A stretch of DNA of 64,000 bases, from NCBI RefSeq assembly GCF_016134045.1, contig NZ_CP065915.1:3414501-3478500 (forward strand), written 5' to 3'. Position numbers and translations under genes: made by a program. Positions 1 to 8,417 of this stretch are shown here, piece by piece. Below the pieces are notes generated by a model that saw only the letters and a list, made by a program, of their open reading frames with translations, did not search any database and had not been told where the DNA came from. Each line of letters begins with the position of its first letter. Within the stretch, counting starts at the first letter, position 1. The stretch is from Pelagovum pacificum. Lineage in GTDB: Bacteria > Pseudomonadota > Alphaproteobacteria > Rhodobacterales > Rhodobacteraceae.

Positions 1-1115
1 TCGCCCACGACCAGCACGGTGCTGTCAGCGGCAATGGCCGTCGAGGGCACGCGCGCCACCTGTTCCAGTTCCGGCTCCGAAATCGTCACCGTCACGAAGT
101 CCCCCGGCCGCAGGCCCGGTGTCTCGTCGAGGCTGGCGAACAGCAGTCGGCCCGTCTGACCTTCCGCGACGCTCGCACTCTCGCGGCTGATCGTGCCGGT
201 CGCCGTCAGGTCGACCCCCGCCACATCGAGCGCGACGGTCACCGGCGCATCGCGCAGCCGGCCGTTCTCGTCCAGCAGGCGGGCATATTGTGAGGTCGAG
301 ACACGGAACGACACCTCGAGCCGGTCGGGATCGACCAATGTCGCGACGGCCTCGTTGGCGGCGACACGTCCACCTTCGACCACGGCGACGTCGGTCAGGG
401 TGCCGGAAAAGGCGGCGTGCAGCTCGGTATCGGCGAGCGCGCGCTCCGCTTCGGCAACGTCGATCTCGGTCCGGTCGATGGTCGTCACCGCGAGGTCGAT
501 CCGTGCTTCGGCATTCGCCAGCGCCTGCCGGTTGGTGAGGACGGACGCCCGCGCCGAGGACAGCGCGAGTTCCGCTTCCTCGACGGCGGCGGCGGTGCCG
601 ACGCCCCGAGCGCTAAGGTCGTTCTGGCGGTTGAGCGCGGTTTCGCGCAACGTCCGCTGCTGCTCCGCCGCGGTAAGTTCATCCTCCGCCAGCGTCAGCG
701 CCCGCTCCGCGTCGCGCAGTTCCGCCTCGGCATCGCGAAGGTCGGCGCGGGTCCGGGCGAGCGCGGCCTCAGTCTCGGCACGATCGACCTGAAGAAGCAG
801 TTCGCCAGCTTCGACGGTGCCGCCCTCCACGAAGTTGTCGCTGGCTTCCGTCAGGACTCCGCCGACCGGCGTGCGCAGATCGAGCATCCGCTGACTGCGC
901 AGTTCACCGAACACCTCGAGCTCCGGCTCTACCGTGCCGGCCTCGTAGGGAACGACATTGACCGACAGCACACGTTCACGCTGCTCGAAACTGCGCGGTT
1001 CTGCGGTCAGTCGCGTCTCGATCGCGTCGAACACCGTCCTCCCCGCGATTGCCACGAGCGCGATGGTCGCGGCCAGAAGAAAGATGCCGACAAGGCTGCG
1101 GCGCAGAAATCTCAT
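1..1115 (-). CDS. RND efflux periplasmic adaptor (HlyD/AcrA family), 3' end beyond window
   Basis: I translated the minus strand by hand from the ATG at 1115; the frame stays open to the left edge (about 371 codons), so the C-terminus is missing. The protein begins MRFLRRSLVGIFLLAATIAL, an inner-membrane anchor or signal. A biotinyl-lipoyl-like segment follows (LRTPVGGVLTEASDNFVEGG), then a long Ala/Glu/Arg-rich coiled-coil hairpin (about residues 110-235), then the second lipoyl half and beta-barrel (AAFSGTLTDVAVVEGGRVAA). This order is the membrane-fusion-protein architecture. Such proteins link an inner-membrane RND pump to an outer-membrane channel. The pump gene would be expected further left, outside the window. 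Substrate cannot be told. Confidence 0.9.
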   Translation of the reverse strand, partial: MRFLRRSLVGIFLLAATIALVAIAGRTVFDAIETRLTAEPRSFEQRERVLSVNVVPYEAGTVEPELEVFGELRSQRMLDLRTPVGGVLTEASDNFVEGGTVEAGELLLQVDRAETEAALARTRADLRDAEAELRDAERALTLAEDELTAAEQQRTLRETALNRQNDLSARGVGTAAAVEEAELALSSARASVLTNRQALANAEARIDLAVTTIDRTEIDVAEAERALADTELHAAFSGTLTDVAVVEGGRVAANEAVATLVDPDRLEVSFRVSTSQYARLLDENGRLRDAPVTVALDVAGVDLTATGTISRESASVAEGQTGRLLFASLDETPGLRPGDFVTVTISEPELEQVARVPSTAIAADSTVLVVG

Positions 1116-1329
1116 TGATCGGATCCTTGAAGGGCTTCGGAAATTAGGACTGTTTTACTTGGAAAAGTCTACCGGCCACCGCCTTCAACGATCCGTGTAC
1201 AGCTGTCCGTCGCAGGAATTCGTGACGCTTCGCCGAAAACTTTGACGATCGCGACCAGCTTTTCTGCAGCCGCAAACTGGACCTCCGACCACGGCAGGCC
1301 TAGCGTCGCGCCGAACTACGGAGAGAGAC

Positions 1330-2193
1330 ATGGCGACTGGCACCGATATCCGCACTTACTACGACGGACGCTGGCACGACGGGGACGTGATGATCATGCG
1401 CGCCGCCGACCACGGGTCCTGGCTCGGGTCGTCGGTGTTCGACGGCGCGCGGTCGGTGAACGGCCTGACCCCGGACCTCGAAGCGCACTGCGCTCGCGTG
1501 AACCGCTCTGCCGAGGCGCTCATGTTGAAACCACACGTACCGACAGAAAAGATGGTCGAGATCGTGCACGAGGGCCTCGCCGCCTATCCGAAGGACGTCG
1601 CCGTCTACATCCGTCCGATGTACTGGGGCATCGACGGCGGAATGAGCGCGATCGTACCCGGTGACGGACAGCCCGGCTTCGCGATCTCGCTGGAGGTCGT
1701 CCCGATGGCCGCCGCGACGGATGCGATCAAGGTGACGACCACGAAGTTCCGGCGTCCGGTGCTTGAGAGCGCCGTCGTCAACGCCAAGGCCGGGTGTCTC
1801 TACCCCAACAACGCGCGGATGCTGGTAGAGGCACGGTCGAAGGGCTTTCAGAACGCGCTCGTCGCGGACGCAATGGGCAACCTTGCAGAAAGCGCGACGG
1901 CGAACGTGTTCCTCGTCAAGGACGGGGAGGTCTTCACGCCGATCCCGAACGGGACGTTCCTCGCCGGGATCACGCGGGCGCGGCATATCTCGAACCTGCG
2001 CGCGGACGGCGTGAAGGTGCACGAAGTGGTGCTGAGCTTCGACGATGCCCGCAACGCCGACGAGATTTTCCTGTCGGGCAACATGAACAAGGTCACCCCG
2101 GTCACCGCGTTCGACGACATCAACTACCAGATGGGCCCGATCGCGCGCCGCACGCGCGAGCTCTACTGGGACTGGGCCGCCAGCGGGGCCTGA
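1330..2193 (+). CDS. Branched-chain amino acid aminotransferase-like PLP enzyme (class IV)
   Basis: The product is 287 aa, a normal length for fold-type IV aminotransferases (BCAT, D-amino acid transaminase, ADC lyase). The expected PLP lysine is K153 in the motif NAKAGCLYPNNARM, and LAESATANVFL matches the conserved glutamate region that contacts the cofactor. The N-terminal DHGSWLGSSVFDGARSVNG is the usual class IV signature. BCATs interconvert Leu/Ile/Val and their 2-oxo acids in the cytoplasm. The ATG follows a GGAGAGAGAC ribosome binding site. It stands alone, divergent from the adaptor gene. Class IV family membership is near certain; the branched-chain substrate is likely but not proven by sequence. 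Confidence 0.85.
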   Translation: MATGTDIRTYYDGRWHDGDVMIMRAADHGSWLGSSVFDGARSVNGLTPDLEAHCARVNRSAEALMLKPHVPTEKMVEIVHEGLAAYPKDVAVYIRPMYWGIDGGMSAIVPGDGQPGFAISLEVVPMAAATDAIKVTTTKFRRPVLESAVVNAKAGCLYPNNARMLVEARSKGFQNALVADAMGNLAESATANVFLVKDGEVFTPIPNGTFLAGITRARHISNLRADGVKVHEVVLSFDDARNADEIFLSGNMNKVTPVTAFDDINYQMGPIARRTRELYWDWAASGA

Positions 2194-2255
2194 CACACGC
2201 CATGCTTGCCGGGGCCGGTGCGGGGCGTCATGCTCCGCCTCAGGGGAGTCTACAG

Positions 2256-2711
2256 ATGCGCAAGTTCCTGGTCGTCCTCGACGACAGCCGAGAGTGCCTG
2301 AACGCCATGCGCTTCGCCGCGATGCGGGCAGCGAAGTCGAAAGGCGGCGTCACCGTCATCTCGATCATACCGCCCGACGAGTTCAATCACTGGATCGGCG
2401 TCGGCGACATCATGCGGGCCGAAGCCCGCGAGCGGATCGAAGTCCACTTCGAGGTCTACGCCAAGTGGATGCGCGACCGGCAGAACGTCGATCCCGAGCT
2501 CGTCATCCGCGAGGGCGAAGTCGTGCCCGAGCTGCTCGACTACATAAAGGAAGACCCGCAGATCGGTGTCCTCGTGCTGGGCGCCTCCGCCGACAACAAG
2601 GGCCCCGGCCCACTGGTCAGCCAGCTCACCCGGAGCGCCGGAAGTCTGCCGATTCCGATCACAATCGTGCCCGGCGACATGTCCAAGGAAAAGCTCGAAG
2701 CCATCACCTGA
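2256..2711 (+). CDS. Universal stress protein, UspA family
   Basis: The protein has 151 aa and one Usp domain. It starts MRKFLVVLDDSRECLNAMRFA, the usual first beta strand and helix, and ends with VLVLGASADNKGPGPLVSQL and PIPITIVPGD, the C-terminal nucleotide-binding loop and last strand. Usp proteins are cytoplasmic, often bind ATP and accumulate under stress; a specific role cannot be inferred. I chose the ATG at 2256 because the family core begins there and AGGGGAG lies at good spacing; the longer open frame upstream overlaps the aminotransferase. It begins 62 bp after the aminotransferase and may be cotranscribed with it. Confidence 0.88.
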   Translation: MRKFLVVLDDSRECLNAMRFAAMRAAKSKGGVTVISIIPPDEFNHWIGVGDIMRAEARERIEVHFEVYAKWMRDRQNVDPELVIREGEVVPELLDYIKEDPQIGVLVLGASADNKGPGPLVSQLTRSAGSLPIPITIVPGDMSKEKLEAIT

Positions 2712-2767
2712 CGGGGGTCGAAGCTCCGTATGAAGGGGTCGAACCCCGATCCGACGGCAATTCCAAA

Positions 2768-2782
2768 ACTGAACAGTTCAGT
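2768..2782. promoter_or_regulatory. Palindromic site A, ACTGAAC-A-GTTCAGT
   Basis: A perfect 15-bp odd dyad downstream of uspA. It shares its half-sites (CTGAAC/GTTCAG) with the longer palindrome at 2836-2853. The form suits a homodimeric repressor, for example of the TetR family; no regulator gene for it is visible nearby. Confidence 0.5.
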
Positions 2783-2835
2783 CTGCAAAAATGCGCAGCC
2801 TCTTTTTCGGGGTATGTAAAATGCTTCTGACCCTT

Positions 2836-2853
2836 CTGAACTGATCAGTTCAG
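2836..2853. promoter_or_regulatory. Palindromic site B, CTGAACTGATCAGTTCAG
   Basis: A perfect 18-bp palindrome about 230 bp before the start of the small secreted-protein gene. It repeats the half-sites of site A with a 6-bp instead of a 1-bp centre. It is an operator candidate, most like TetR-type operators in form; the regulator is unknown. Confidence 0.55.
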
Positions 2854-3081
2854 TGCGCCGATCTGGCAGGTTCTGTGCGGTGGGGGACAGAAACCCGACC
2901 CCGGTCGGTAATTTTCGTTTTCAAGAGCCCCGACCCTCACCACAGACGACGATTTTTCGTGAGCTTCCAAGGCCTTCCCGAAACGGTCCAGGGACCCGAT
3001 CTGTGTTCTCGTCGACGGCACGAACCGCTGTCGAGCCAAACACAAGACCGAAACCCAAATCTATCGAGAAGAGAAAATCAC

Positions 3082-3417
3082 ATGTCCAAGTACATCCTCT
3101 CCGCTGCCGTCATCGCCCTGACCACCGCTGGTGCCGCCTCGGCTGACAGCTACTTCACCTACCTCGGCACCCAGCAGCCGGGCAACGTTGTCGAACTCGG
3201 CACCGTCGTCTCCGAACTGCCGGGCTCGGTCGAACTGTTCGACTACCGCGGTGGTGAAGCCGGCGCCCTGATCGGCTCCACGGCCGTTGCCGCCGGTGCG
3301 AACTCCGACGTCCGCGTCCGCGTCAACACCGAGCCCCGCGCCGATGTGCTCGCCGTCCTGACCGCTGCTGACGGCACCGTCCTGAACGAGACGCGCGTCG
3401 ACATCGACCGCAACTAA
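3082..3417 (+). CDS. Small secreted beta-rich protein, uncharacterised
   Basis: The protein has 111 aa and a clear Sec signal peptide (MSKYILSAAVIALTTAGAASA, cleavage after ASA), leaving a mature periplasmic or secreted protein of about 90 aa. The mature part alternates hydrophobic and polar residues (VELGTVVSELPGSVELFDY, then DVRVRVNTEPRADVLAVLTA), which suggests a small beta sandwich. The pattern loosely recalls DUF7282-like domains, but that is only a resemblance. The ATG at 3082 follows GAGAAGAGAAAATCAC. It is monocistronic, with the palindromes upstream and a strong hairpin 20 bp after the stop. Function unknown. Confidence 0.75.
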   Translation: MSKYILSAAVIALTTAGAASADSYFTYLGTQQPGNVVELGTVVSELPGSVELFDYRGGEAGALIGSTAVAAGANSDVRVRVNTEPRADVLAVLTAADGTVLNETRVDIDRN

Positions 3418-3436
3418 TCTGATGTCTCGTTCCGTT

Positions 3437-3468
3437 GAACGGGCGGCCAACTCCCTGGCCGCCCGTTC
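3437..3468 (+). terminator. Terminator-like hairpin after the small secreted-protein gene
   Basis: A perfect 13-bp stem (GAACGGGCGGCCA / TGGCCGCCCGTTC) with a 6-nt loop sits 20 bp after the stop codon. It has no clear T-tract, so it may act as a weak terminator or protect the mRNA 3' end. Confidence 0.6.
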
Positions 3469-3580
3469 GCGATTCCGGGCCTCCGACCCGGTGAATACAT
3501 ATCTGGAATGATTCTAATTACCCTTGACCGGAGTGGTCCGAACACGCATATGCTGACCCAACCCCGAGAGGAATGTAGCG

Positions 3581-4141
3581 ATGTTCATCCAGACTGAATC
3601 CACGCCGAACCCCGCGACGCTGAAGTTCCTGCCCGGCCAGTCGGTTCTCGACACCGGAACGGCAGATTTCGCCTCTCCCGAGGCGGCCGCGACGTCGCCC
3701 CTCGCGAAGCGCGTCTTCGCTGTCGGCGGCGTGACCGGCGTGTTCTTCGGAACCGACTTCGTGACCGTCACGAAGGACGACGCGACCGAGTGGGACCACA
3801 TCAAGCCCGCCATCCTCGGCGCGATCATGGAGCACTACCAGTCCGGTGCCCCCGTGGTGGAAGGTGCCGACGGCGCCACCGGCCACAAGGAGCATGTCGG
3901 CGAGGACACCGAGATCGTCAACCAGATCAAGGAACTGCTCGACACCCGCGTGCGGCCTGCCGTGGCGCAGGACGGTGGCGATATCACGTTCCACGGTTTC
4001 GATCGCGGAATCGTCTACCTGTTCATGCAGGGTGCCTGCGCCGGCTGCCCCTCCTCGACCCTCACCCTGAAGATGGGGATCGAGAACCTGCTGCGCCATT
4101 ACATCCCCGAAGTGGTCGAGGTCCGGCCCGTCGCGGCCTGA
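3581..4141 (+). CDS. nfuA: NifU-family Fe-S cluster carrier protein
   Basis: The protein has 186 aa and two domains. The N-terminal Nfu_N domain starts MFIQTESTPNPATLKFLPGQ, and the C-terminal NifU-like domain (about 108-186) contains GACAGCPSST with the cluster-binding CxxC at C153/C156. These proteins hold a 4Fe-4S cluster at a dimer interface and pass it to client enzymes in the cytoplasm. Start ATG after GAGAGGAATGTAGCG. A hairpin with a T-run follows at 4168, so the gene is probably a separate unit from tsaB-rimI. Confidence 0.95.
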   Translation: MFIQTESTPNPATLKFLPGQSVLDTGTADFASPEAAATSPLAKRVFAVGGVTGVFFGTDFVTVTKDDATEWDHIKPAILGAIMEHYQSGAPVVEGADGATGHKEHVGEDTEIVNQIKELLDTRVRPAVAQDGGDITFHGFDRGIVYLFMQGACAGCPSSTLTLKMGIENLLRHYIPEVVEVRPVAA

Positions 4142-4167
4142 TCCGTGACCGCAGGACAGACCGATAC

Positions 4168-4194
4168 CGGGCGCCGTCAGACCGGCGCCCGTTT
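4168..4194 (+). terminator. Intrinsic terminator after nfuA
   Basis: A 9-bp GC stem (CGGGCGCCG / CGGCGCCCG) with a 6-nt loop is followed directly by TTT. It lies 26 bp after the nfuA stop and before the tsaB start. Confidence 0.7.
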
Positions 4195-4218
4195 CATGTC
4201 CGGCAGGCGCCTGTTCCC

Positions 4219-4767
4219 GTGATCCTAGCCTTCGACACCTCCGGCCCGTGGATCGCCGCCGCGCTCGGCACGCCCGGAGACTTCCGCGTGGTCGTCGAAG
4301 AGATGAGCCGTGGTCAGGGCGAACGGCTGCTGCCACTTCTTGAAGACCTGACCGGCGGTGACTGGAACAGAATCGAAAAGATCGGTGTCGGCGTCGGCCC
4401 CGGCAACTTCACCGGCATCCGCATTGCGGTCGCCGCCGCTCGGGGCCTTGCCTTGGGCCTCGGCAAGCCGGCGATCGGCATCGACGGGTTCGAGGCTTCG
4501 GCCCGTGCTGCCGGTCGCGGCGGTCCGGTCGCCCTGCCGGCGCCGCGCGGGATGGTACATCTCGGGGGTGGCGGTGGAGCCCCGCGCCTCGTGACCGAGG
4601 CGGAGGTTCCGAAAGATACGATCGGCGCCGCAAGTCCCCACGACCTGGTTCTGGCGATCGGAACACTCGCCGCCGAGCGGGCGCCGGGCCAACGGCCTGC
4701 ACCGCTCTATGTCCGACCGGCGGACGCGGCGCCGCCCTCCGACCCGCCGCCGGTCATCCTGCCGTGA
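4219..4767 (+). CDS. tsaB: tRNA t6A modification protein TsaB
   Basis: The product is 182 aa, beginning (as M) VILAFDTSGPWIAAALG, the first strand of the ASKHA fold. The signature GVGVGPGNFTGIRIAVAAARGLALG matches TsaB/YeaZ. TsaB partners TsaD and TsaE in making N6-threonylcarbamoyl-adenosine at position 37 of ANN-decoding tRNAs. It is shorter than the E. coli protein in the C-terminal half, as in other alphaproteobacteria. The GTG at 4219 is preferred because the fold starts there. The stop overlaps the rimI GTG (GTGA), so the two are translationally coupled. Confidence 0.9.
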   Translation: MILAFDTSGPWIAAALGTPGDFRVVVEEMSRGQGERLLPLLEDLTGGDWNRIEKIGVGVGPGNFTGIRIAVAAARGLALGLGKPAIGIDGFEASARAAGRGGPVALPAPRGMVHLGGGGGAPRLVTEAEVPKDTIGAASPHDLVLAIGTLAAERAPGQRPAPLYVRPADAAPPSDPPPVILP

Positions 4768-5168
4768 CACCCGAGGACCTCGCCCGCCTGCACGCCGCCG
4801 CGTTCACGAACACCCGGGGCTGGTCGGCGGACGAGTTCGCCTCCCTCCTCGCATCGACTGGCGTCACGCTCTACGGCGACGACCGCGCGATCCTGCTTGT
4901 GCGGGAGATTGCCGGGGAAGCCGAGATCCTGACGATCGCGACAGCCCCGAACCATCGCCGAAAGGGTCTCGCCCGGTCACTGCTCGAGTCCTTTCATAGC
5001 GAAACGACCGCTCTGGAAGTTTTCCTCGAGGTCGCCGAGGACAACCATGCCGCGAAATCGCTCTACACCACGCTCGGATACACCGAAGCCGGACGTCGAC
5101 GTGCCTACTATCACCGCATCGACGGTATGGCGGTCGACGCGCTTGTCTTTCGGCGTCGGGCGGAATGA
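4764..5168 (+). CDS. rimI: GNAT acetyltransferase, ribosomal protein S18-alanine N-acetyltransferase
   Basis: The protein has 134 aa and one GNAT domain. The acetyl-CoA loop is seen in TIATAPNHRRKGLARSLLES (Q/RxxGxG/A type), and the C-terminal part AEDNHAAKSLYTTLGYTEAGRRRAYY is typical of RimI. RimI acetylates the N-terminal Ala of S18. Its GTG start overlaps the tsaB stop; tsaB-rimI is a common bacterial pairing that supports the call. An unrelated GNAT substrate cannot be excluded. Confidence 0.85.
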   Translation: MTPEDLARLHAAAFTNTRGWSADEFASLLASTGVTLYGDDRAILLVREIAGEAEILTIATAPNHRRKGLARSLLESFHSETTALEVFLEVAEDNHAAKSLYTTLGYTEAGRRRAYYHRIDGMAVDALVFRRRAE

Positions 5169-5343
5169 CGCACCGTCATCGCTCAAACCGGGTGCAATCG
5201 CCTGATCACAGGGCAACACGCTCGGAAAAAGCAGTTGACCCTCCCACGCACGCATTGCCTTATCCCTACATGATCCGGAAAGCCGGCTCAGGAATAACAG
5301 GGCGCCACGCAGCGCCCGAAATTAACCGACCTGGGAGACCTGA

Positions 5344-6339
5344 ATGACTTTCATGCCCAAACTGCTCGGCGCCGCCGCAGCCCTGGCTCTGACCGCCGGA
5401 GGCGCGCTCGCCGACCCCGCGCTGATTTTTGACCTTGGTGGCAAGTTCGACAAATCCTTCAACGAATCCGCCTTCAACGGCGCACAGCGTTGGGCGGAAG
5501 AGACCGGCGGCTCCTACAACGAAGTCGAACTCCAGTCCGACGCTCAGCGTGAGCAGGCCCTGCGCCGCTTCGCCGAGAACGGCAACAACCCGATCGTGAT
5601 GGCCGGCTTCTCCTTCTCCACGCCGCTCGCCGAAGTCGCGCCCGACTACCCGGACACGAACTTCGTCATCATCGACGGCGTGACCGAAGCGCCGAACGTG
5701 AAGTCGATCATTTTCTCCGAGCACGAAGGCTCCTACCTCGTCGGCATGCTCGCCGCGATGGCCTCCGAAACCGGCACCGTCGGCTTCGTCGGCGGCATGG
5801 ATATCCCGCTGATCCGCAAGTTCGGCTGCGGCTACGCCCAGGGCGCCCTCGCCGCCAACCCCGACGCGACCGTGATCGCCAACATGACCGGCACCACGCC
5901 GGCCGCCTGGAACGACCCGGTCCGCGGCTCCGAACTGACGCTGGCCCAGATCGGCCAGGGTGCTGACGTCGTCTTCGCCGCCGCCGGCGGCACGGGTGTC
6001 GGCGTTCTTCAGACCGCTGCCGACGAAGACATCTACGGCATCGGCGTCGACGCCAACCAGAACTACCTGCACCCGGGCCAGATCCTGACCTCCATGACCA
6101 AGCGCGTGGACAATGCCGTCTACGACGCCTTCATGGCGGGCGAGGACATCGAAACCGGCCTCACCGTTCTCGGCGTTGCCGAGGAAGGCGTCGGCGCGGC
6201 GGTGGACGAGTACAACGAAGAGCTCATCACCGAAGATATGTCGGCCGCTCTCGAAGAAGCGCGCGCCGGTATCGCCTCGGGTGAAATCGAGGTGCACGAC
6301 TACACCTCGGACGAGACCTGCCCGGCCGTCGATTTCTGA
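5344..6339 (+). CDS. BMP-family nucleoside ABC transporter substrate-binding protein
   Basis: The protein has 331 aa. The signal peptide ends near GGALADPALIFD, and the mature protein has the BMP/PnrA fold (FDLGGKFDKSFNESAFNGAQRW; VGFVGGMDIPLIRKFGCGYAQGA; GIGVDANQNYLHPG). Family members bind purine or other nucleosides in the periplasm. The next genes are a double ATPase, two permeases and a purine nucleoside phosphorylase, which supports a nucleoside substrate. RBS GGGAGACCTGA precedes the ATG. A hairpin after the gene may keep its expression above that of the membrane subunits. Confidence 0.93.
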   Translation: MTFMPKLLGAAAALALTAGGALADPALIFDLGGKFDKSFNESAFNGAQRWAEETGGSYNEVELQSDAQREQALRRFAENGNNPIVMAGFSFSTPLAEVAPDYPDTNFVIIDGVTEAPNVKSIIFSEHEGSYLVGMLAAMASETGTVGFVGGMDIPLIRKFGCGYAQGALAANPDATVIANMTGTTPAAWNDPVRGSELTLAQIGQGADVVFAAAGGTGVGVLQTAADEDIYGIGVDANQNYLHPGQILTSMTKRVDNAVYDAFMAGEDIETGLTVLGVAEEGVGAAVDEYNEELITEDMSAALEEARAGIASGEIEVHDYTSDETCPAVDF

Positions 6340-6362
6340 TCCGACCCACCGGCACGTTTACG

Positions 6363-6394
6363 GGGCCGCGCTGCTTGTAGCGGCGCGGCCCTTT
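6363..6394 (+). terminator. Attenuator-like hairpin between BMP protein and ATPase genes
   Basis: A 9-bp stem (GGGCCGCGC / GCGCGGCCC) with an 11-nt loop followed by TTT, between the binding-protein stop and the ATPase start. It could act as a partial terminator or as a 3' stabiliser. Confidence 0.55.
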
Positions 6395-6410
6395 CCATGA
6401 AGGGCGCAAC

Positions 6411-8000
6411 ATGACCGATACCCCCGCGATCGAACTGAAGGGCATCTCCAAGTCCTTCGGGCCAGTTCAGGCAAACAAGGACATCTCGATCCGCGTGATG
6501 CCCGGCACGATCCACGGGATCATCGGCGAGAACGGCGCCGGCAAGTCGACCCTGATGTCGATCCTCTACGGCTTCTACAAGGCCGACTCCGGCGAGATCT
6601 TCATCAACGGCAACAAGACCGAGATCCCCGACAGCCAGGCCGCGATCAGCGCCGGCATCGGCATGGTCTTCCAGCACTTCAAGCTGGTCCAGAATTTCAC
6701 TGTCCTCGAGAATATCGTGCTCGGCGCAGAGGACAGCGCCCTGCTCGGCCCCTCGCTCTCCCGCGCGCGAAAAGAGTTGCAGAAGCTGGCCGAGGAGTAC
6801 GAGCTGAACGTCGATCCGGACGCTGTGATCGACGACATCGGCGTCGGCATGCAGCAGCGCGTCGAGATCCTGAAAGCGCTCTATCGCGGCGCCGACATCC
6901 TGATCCTCGACGAGCCGACCGGCGTGCTCACCCCGGCCGAGGCGGACCACCTGTTCCGCATCCTCGAAGGGCTGAAGCGCGAGGGTAAGACAATCATCCT
7001 CATCACGCACAAGCTGCGCGAGATCATGGAGATCACCGATACCGTCTCCGTCATGCGGCGGGGCGAGATGACGGCCACCGTCAAGACGGCCGAGACCTCC
7101 CCGCCCGAACTGGCGGAGCTGATGGTCGGCCGCAAGGTGCTGCTGCGCGTCGACAAAACGCCGGCGAAACCCGGCGAGAAGATCGTCGAGGTCAGGGATC
7201 TGAACGTCACCGACGACAAGGGCGTTCACCGCGTGAAGGGCGTCAGCTTCGAGATCCACGCGGGCGAGATCCTCGGCATTGCCGGGGTCGCCGGCAACGG
7301 CCAATCCGAGCTCCTCGAAGTGCTCGGCGGCTACGAAATTGCCACTGGCACCGTTATGATCCGGGGCGAGGAGATCGACCTCACCGGGTCGAAGTCCGAT
7401 GGCCGCTCGCGCCGTCTGCGCGGCATTTCCCACGTTCCCGAGGACCGCCAGCGCGAGGGTCTCATCATGGATTACCATGCGTGGGAAAACGTCGCCTTCG
7501 GCTACCACTACGACAAGAAATACGGCGCCGGCCCCTTCATGAACCATAAGGCGATCCGTGAGGATACCGAGGGCAAGATGAAGCGTTTCGACGTGCGCCC
7601 GCCCGACCCCTCGCTCGCCGCGAAGAGCTTTTCCGGCGGCAACCAGCAGAAGATCGTCCTTGCCCGCGAGATCGAGCGCGACCCCGACCTGCTGCTGGTC
7701 GGCCAACCGACGCGCGGCGTCGACATCGGCGCGATCGAGTTCATCCACCAGGAAATCGTGCGGCTGCGCGACAAGGGCAAGGCGATCCTTCTCGTCTCGG
7801 TCGAGCTGGACGAGATCCTCGGCCTCTCCGACCGGATTGCCGTCATGTTCGACGGCAAGATCATGGGGGAACGCCTTCCGTCCGAAACCGACGAACGCGA
7901 GCTTGGCCTGCTGATGGCCGGGATCACCGACACCAAGGGCGCGCACGGCTACGAAGAAGTCGAAGACCACCTCGCGGAAAGCCACGGGGACGTCCGCTGA
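6411..8000 (+). CDS. Nucleoside ABC transporter ATP-binding protein (two ABC domains)
   Basis: The protein has 529 aa and two fused ABC domains, as in RbsA/NupA-type ATPases. The first has Walker A GENGAGKST (39-47) and Walker B LILDEPTGVLTP. The second (from about 260) has the degenerate P-loop GVAGNGQSE, the signature SFSGGNQQK and the Walker B LLLVGQPTRGVD. It energises import with the two permeases downstream. The stop TGA overlaps the start of the GFA-family gene at 8000. Confidence 0.95.
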   Translation: MTDTPAIELKGISKSFGPVQANKDISIRVMPGTIHGIIGENGAGKSTLMSILYGFYKADSGEIFINGNKTEIPDSQAAISAGIGMVFQHFKLVQNFTVLENIVLGAEDSALLGPSLSRARKELQKLAEEYELNVDPDAVIDDIGVGMQQRVEILKALYRGADILILDEPTGVLTPAEADHLFRILEGLKREGKTIILITHKLREIMEITDTVSVMRRGEMTATVKTAETSPPELAELMVGRKVLLRVDKTPAKPGEKIVEVRDLNVTDDKGVHRVKGVSFEIHAGEILGIAGVAGNGQSELLEVLGGYEIATGTVMIRGEEIDLTGSKSDGRSRRLRGISHVPEDRQREGLIMDYHAWENVAFGYHYDKKYGAGPFMNHKAIREDTEGKMKRFDVRPPDPSLAAKSFSGGNQQKIVLAREIERDPDLLLVGQPTRGVDIGAIEFIHQEIVRLRDKGKAILLVSVELDEILGLSDRIAVMFDGKIMGERLPSETDERELGLLMAGITDTKGAHGYEEVEDHLAESHGDVR

Positions 8001-8416
8001 TGGCGGCGAAGCTCAAGGGACAATGCTACTGCCGCGCGGTGACCTACGAGGTCGAGGACGCCTTTCGGTACGCCATGATTTGCCACTGCAAGGATTGCCA
8101 GCGGACGACCGGTTCGGTGAACAAGCCCTTCGGCGGCGTGCCGGTCGCGGAGTTCGAGGTGACCGAGGGCAAGGGTGCCCTCGCCGTCTACGGTGACGCC
8201 AGGAACCACAACGCGTTCTGCGGGCACTGCGGCTCGCTCCTCTACTCGCTGGTGCGGGACGGGGAGTGGGTGCACGTGACCTACGGCACGCTTCTCGACA
8301 CACCGTCGCAATTGCCGACGGACCATATCTTTGCCCGGTCGCGGGCAGCGTGGGAGGTCATCGGCGACGACCTGCCGCAACACGACACTTTCCCCGGAGC
8401 GGAGGCGCGAGACTGA
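8000..8416 (+). CDS. GFA family protein (CENP-V/Gfa-like zinc-binding)
   Basis: The protein has 138 aa. It shows the GFA-domain cysteines: GQCYCRAVTYEV near the start, CHCKDCQRTTGS, and CGHCGSLLYS in the second half. The family is named after a glutathione-dependent formaldehyde-activating enzyme, but most members have no known reaction. The ATG overlaps the ATPase stop and the permease follows one base after its own stop, so it is expressed inside the nucleoside transporter operon. I cannot infer its role there. Confidence 0.85.
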   Translation: MAAKLKGQCYCRAVTYEVEDAFRYAMICHCKDCQRTTGSVNKPFGGVPVAEFEVTEGKGALAVYGDARNHNAFCGHCGSLLYSLVRDGEWVHVTYGTLLDTPSQLPTDHIFARSRAAWEVIGDDLPQHDTFPGAEARD

Positions 8417-8417
8417 C

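Larger units (their letters stand above)
2712..3081. other. 370-bp intergenic region with palindromes and leader
   Basis: No convincing gene. The region holds two related palindromes (2768-2782 and 2836-2853). It also has a short GC hairpin at 2895-2908 (CCGACC/GGTCGG) followed by a T-rich stretch, possibly a weak terminator, and an A-rich leader before the small secreted-protein gene at 3082. It is probably the regulatory region of that gene. Confidence 0.6.
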
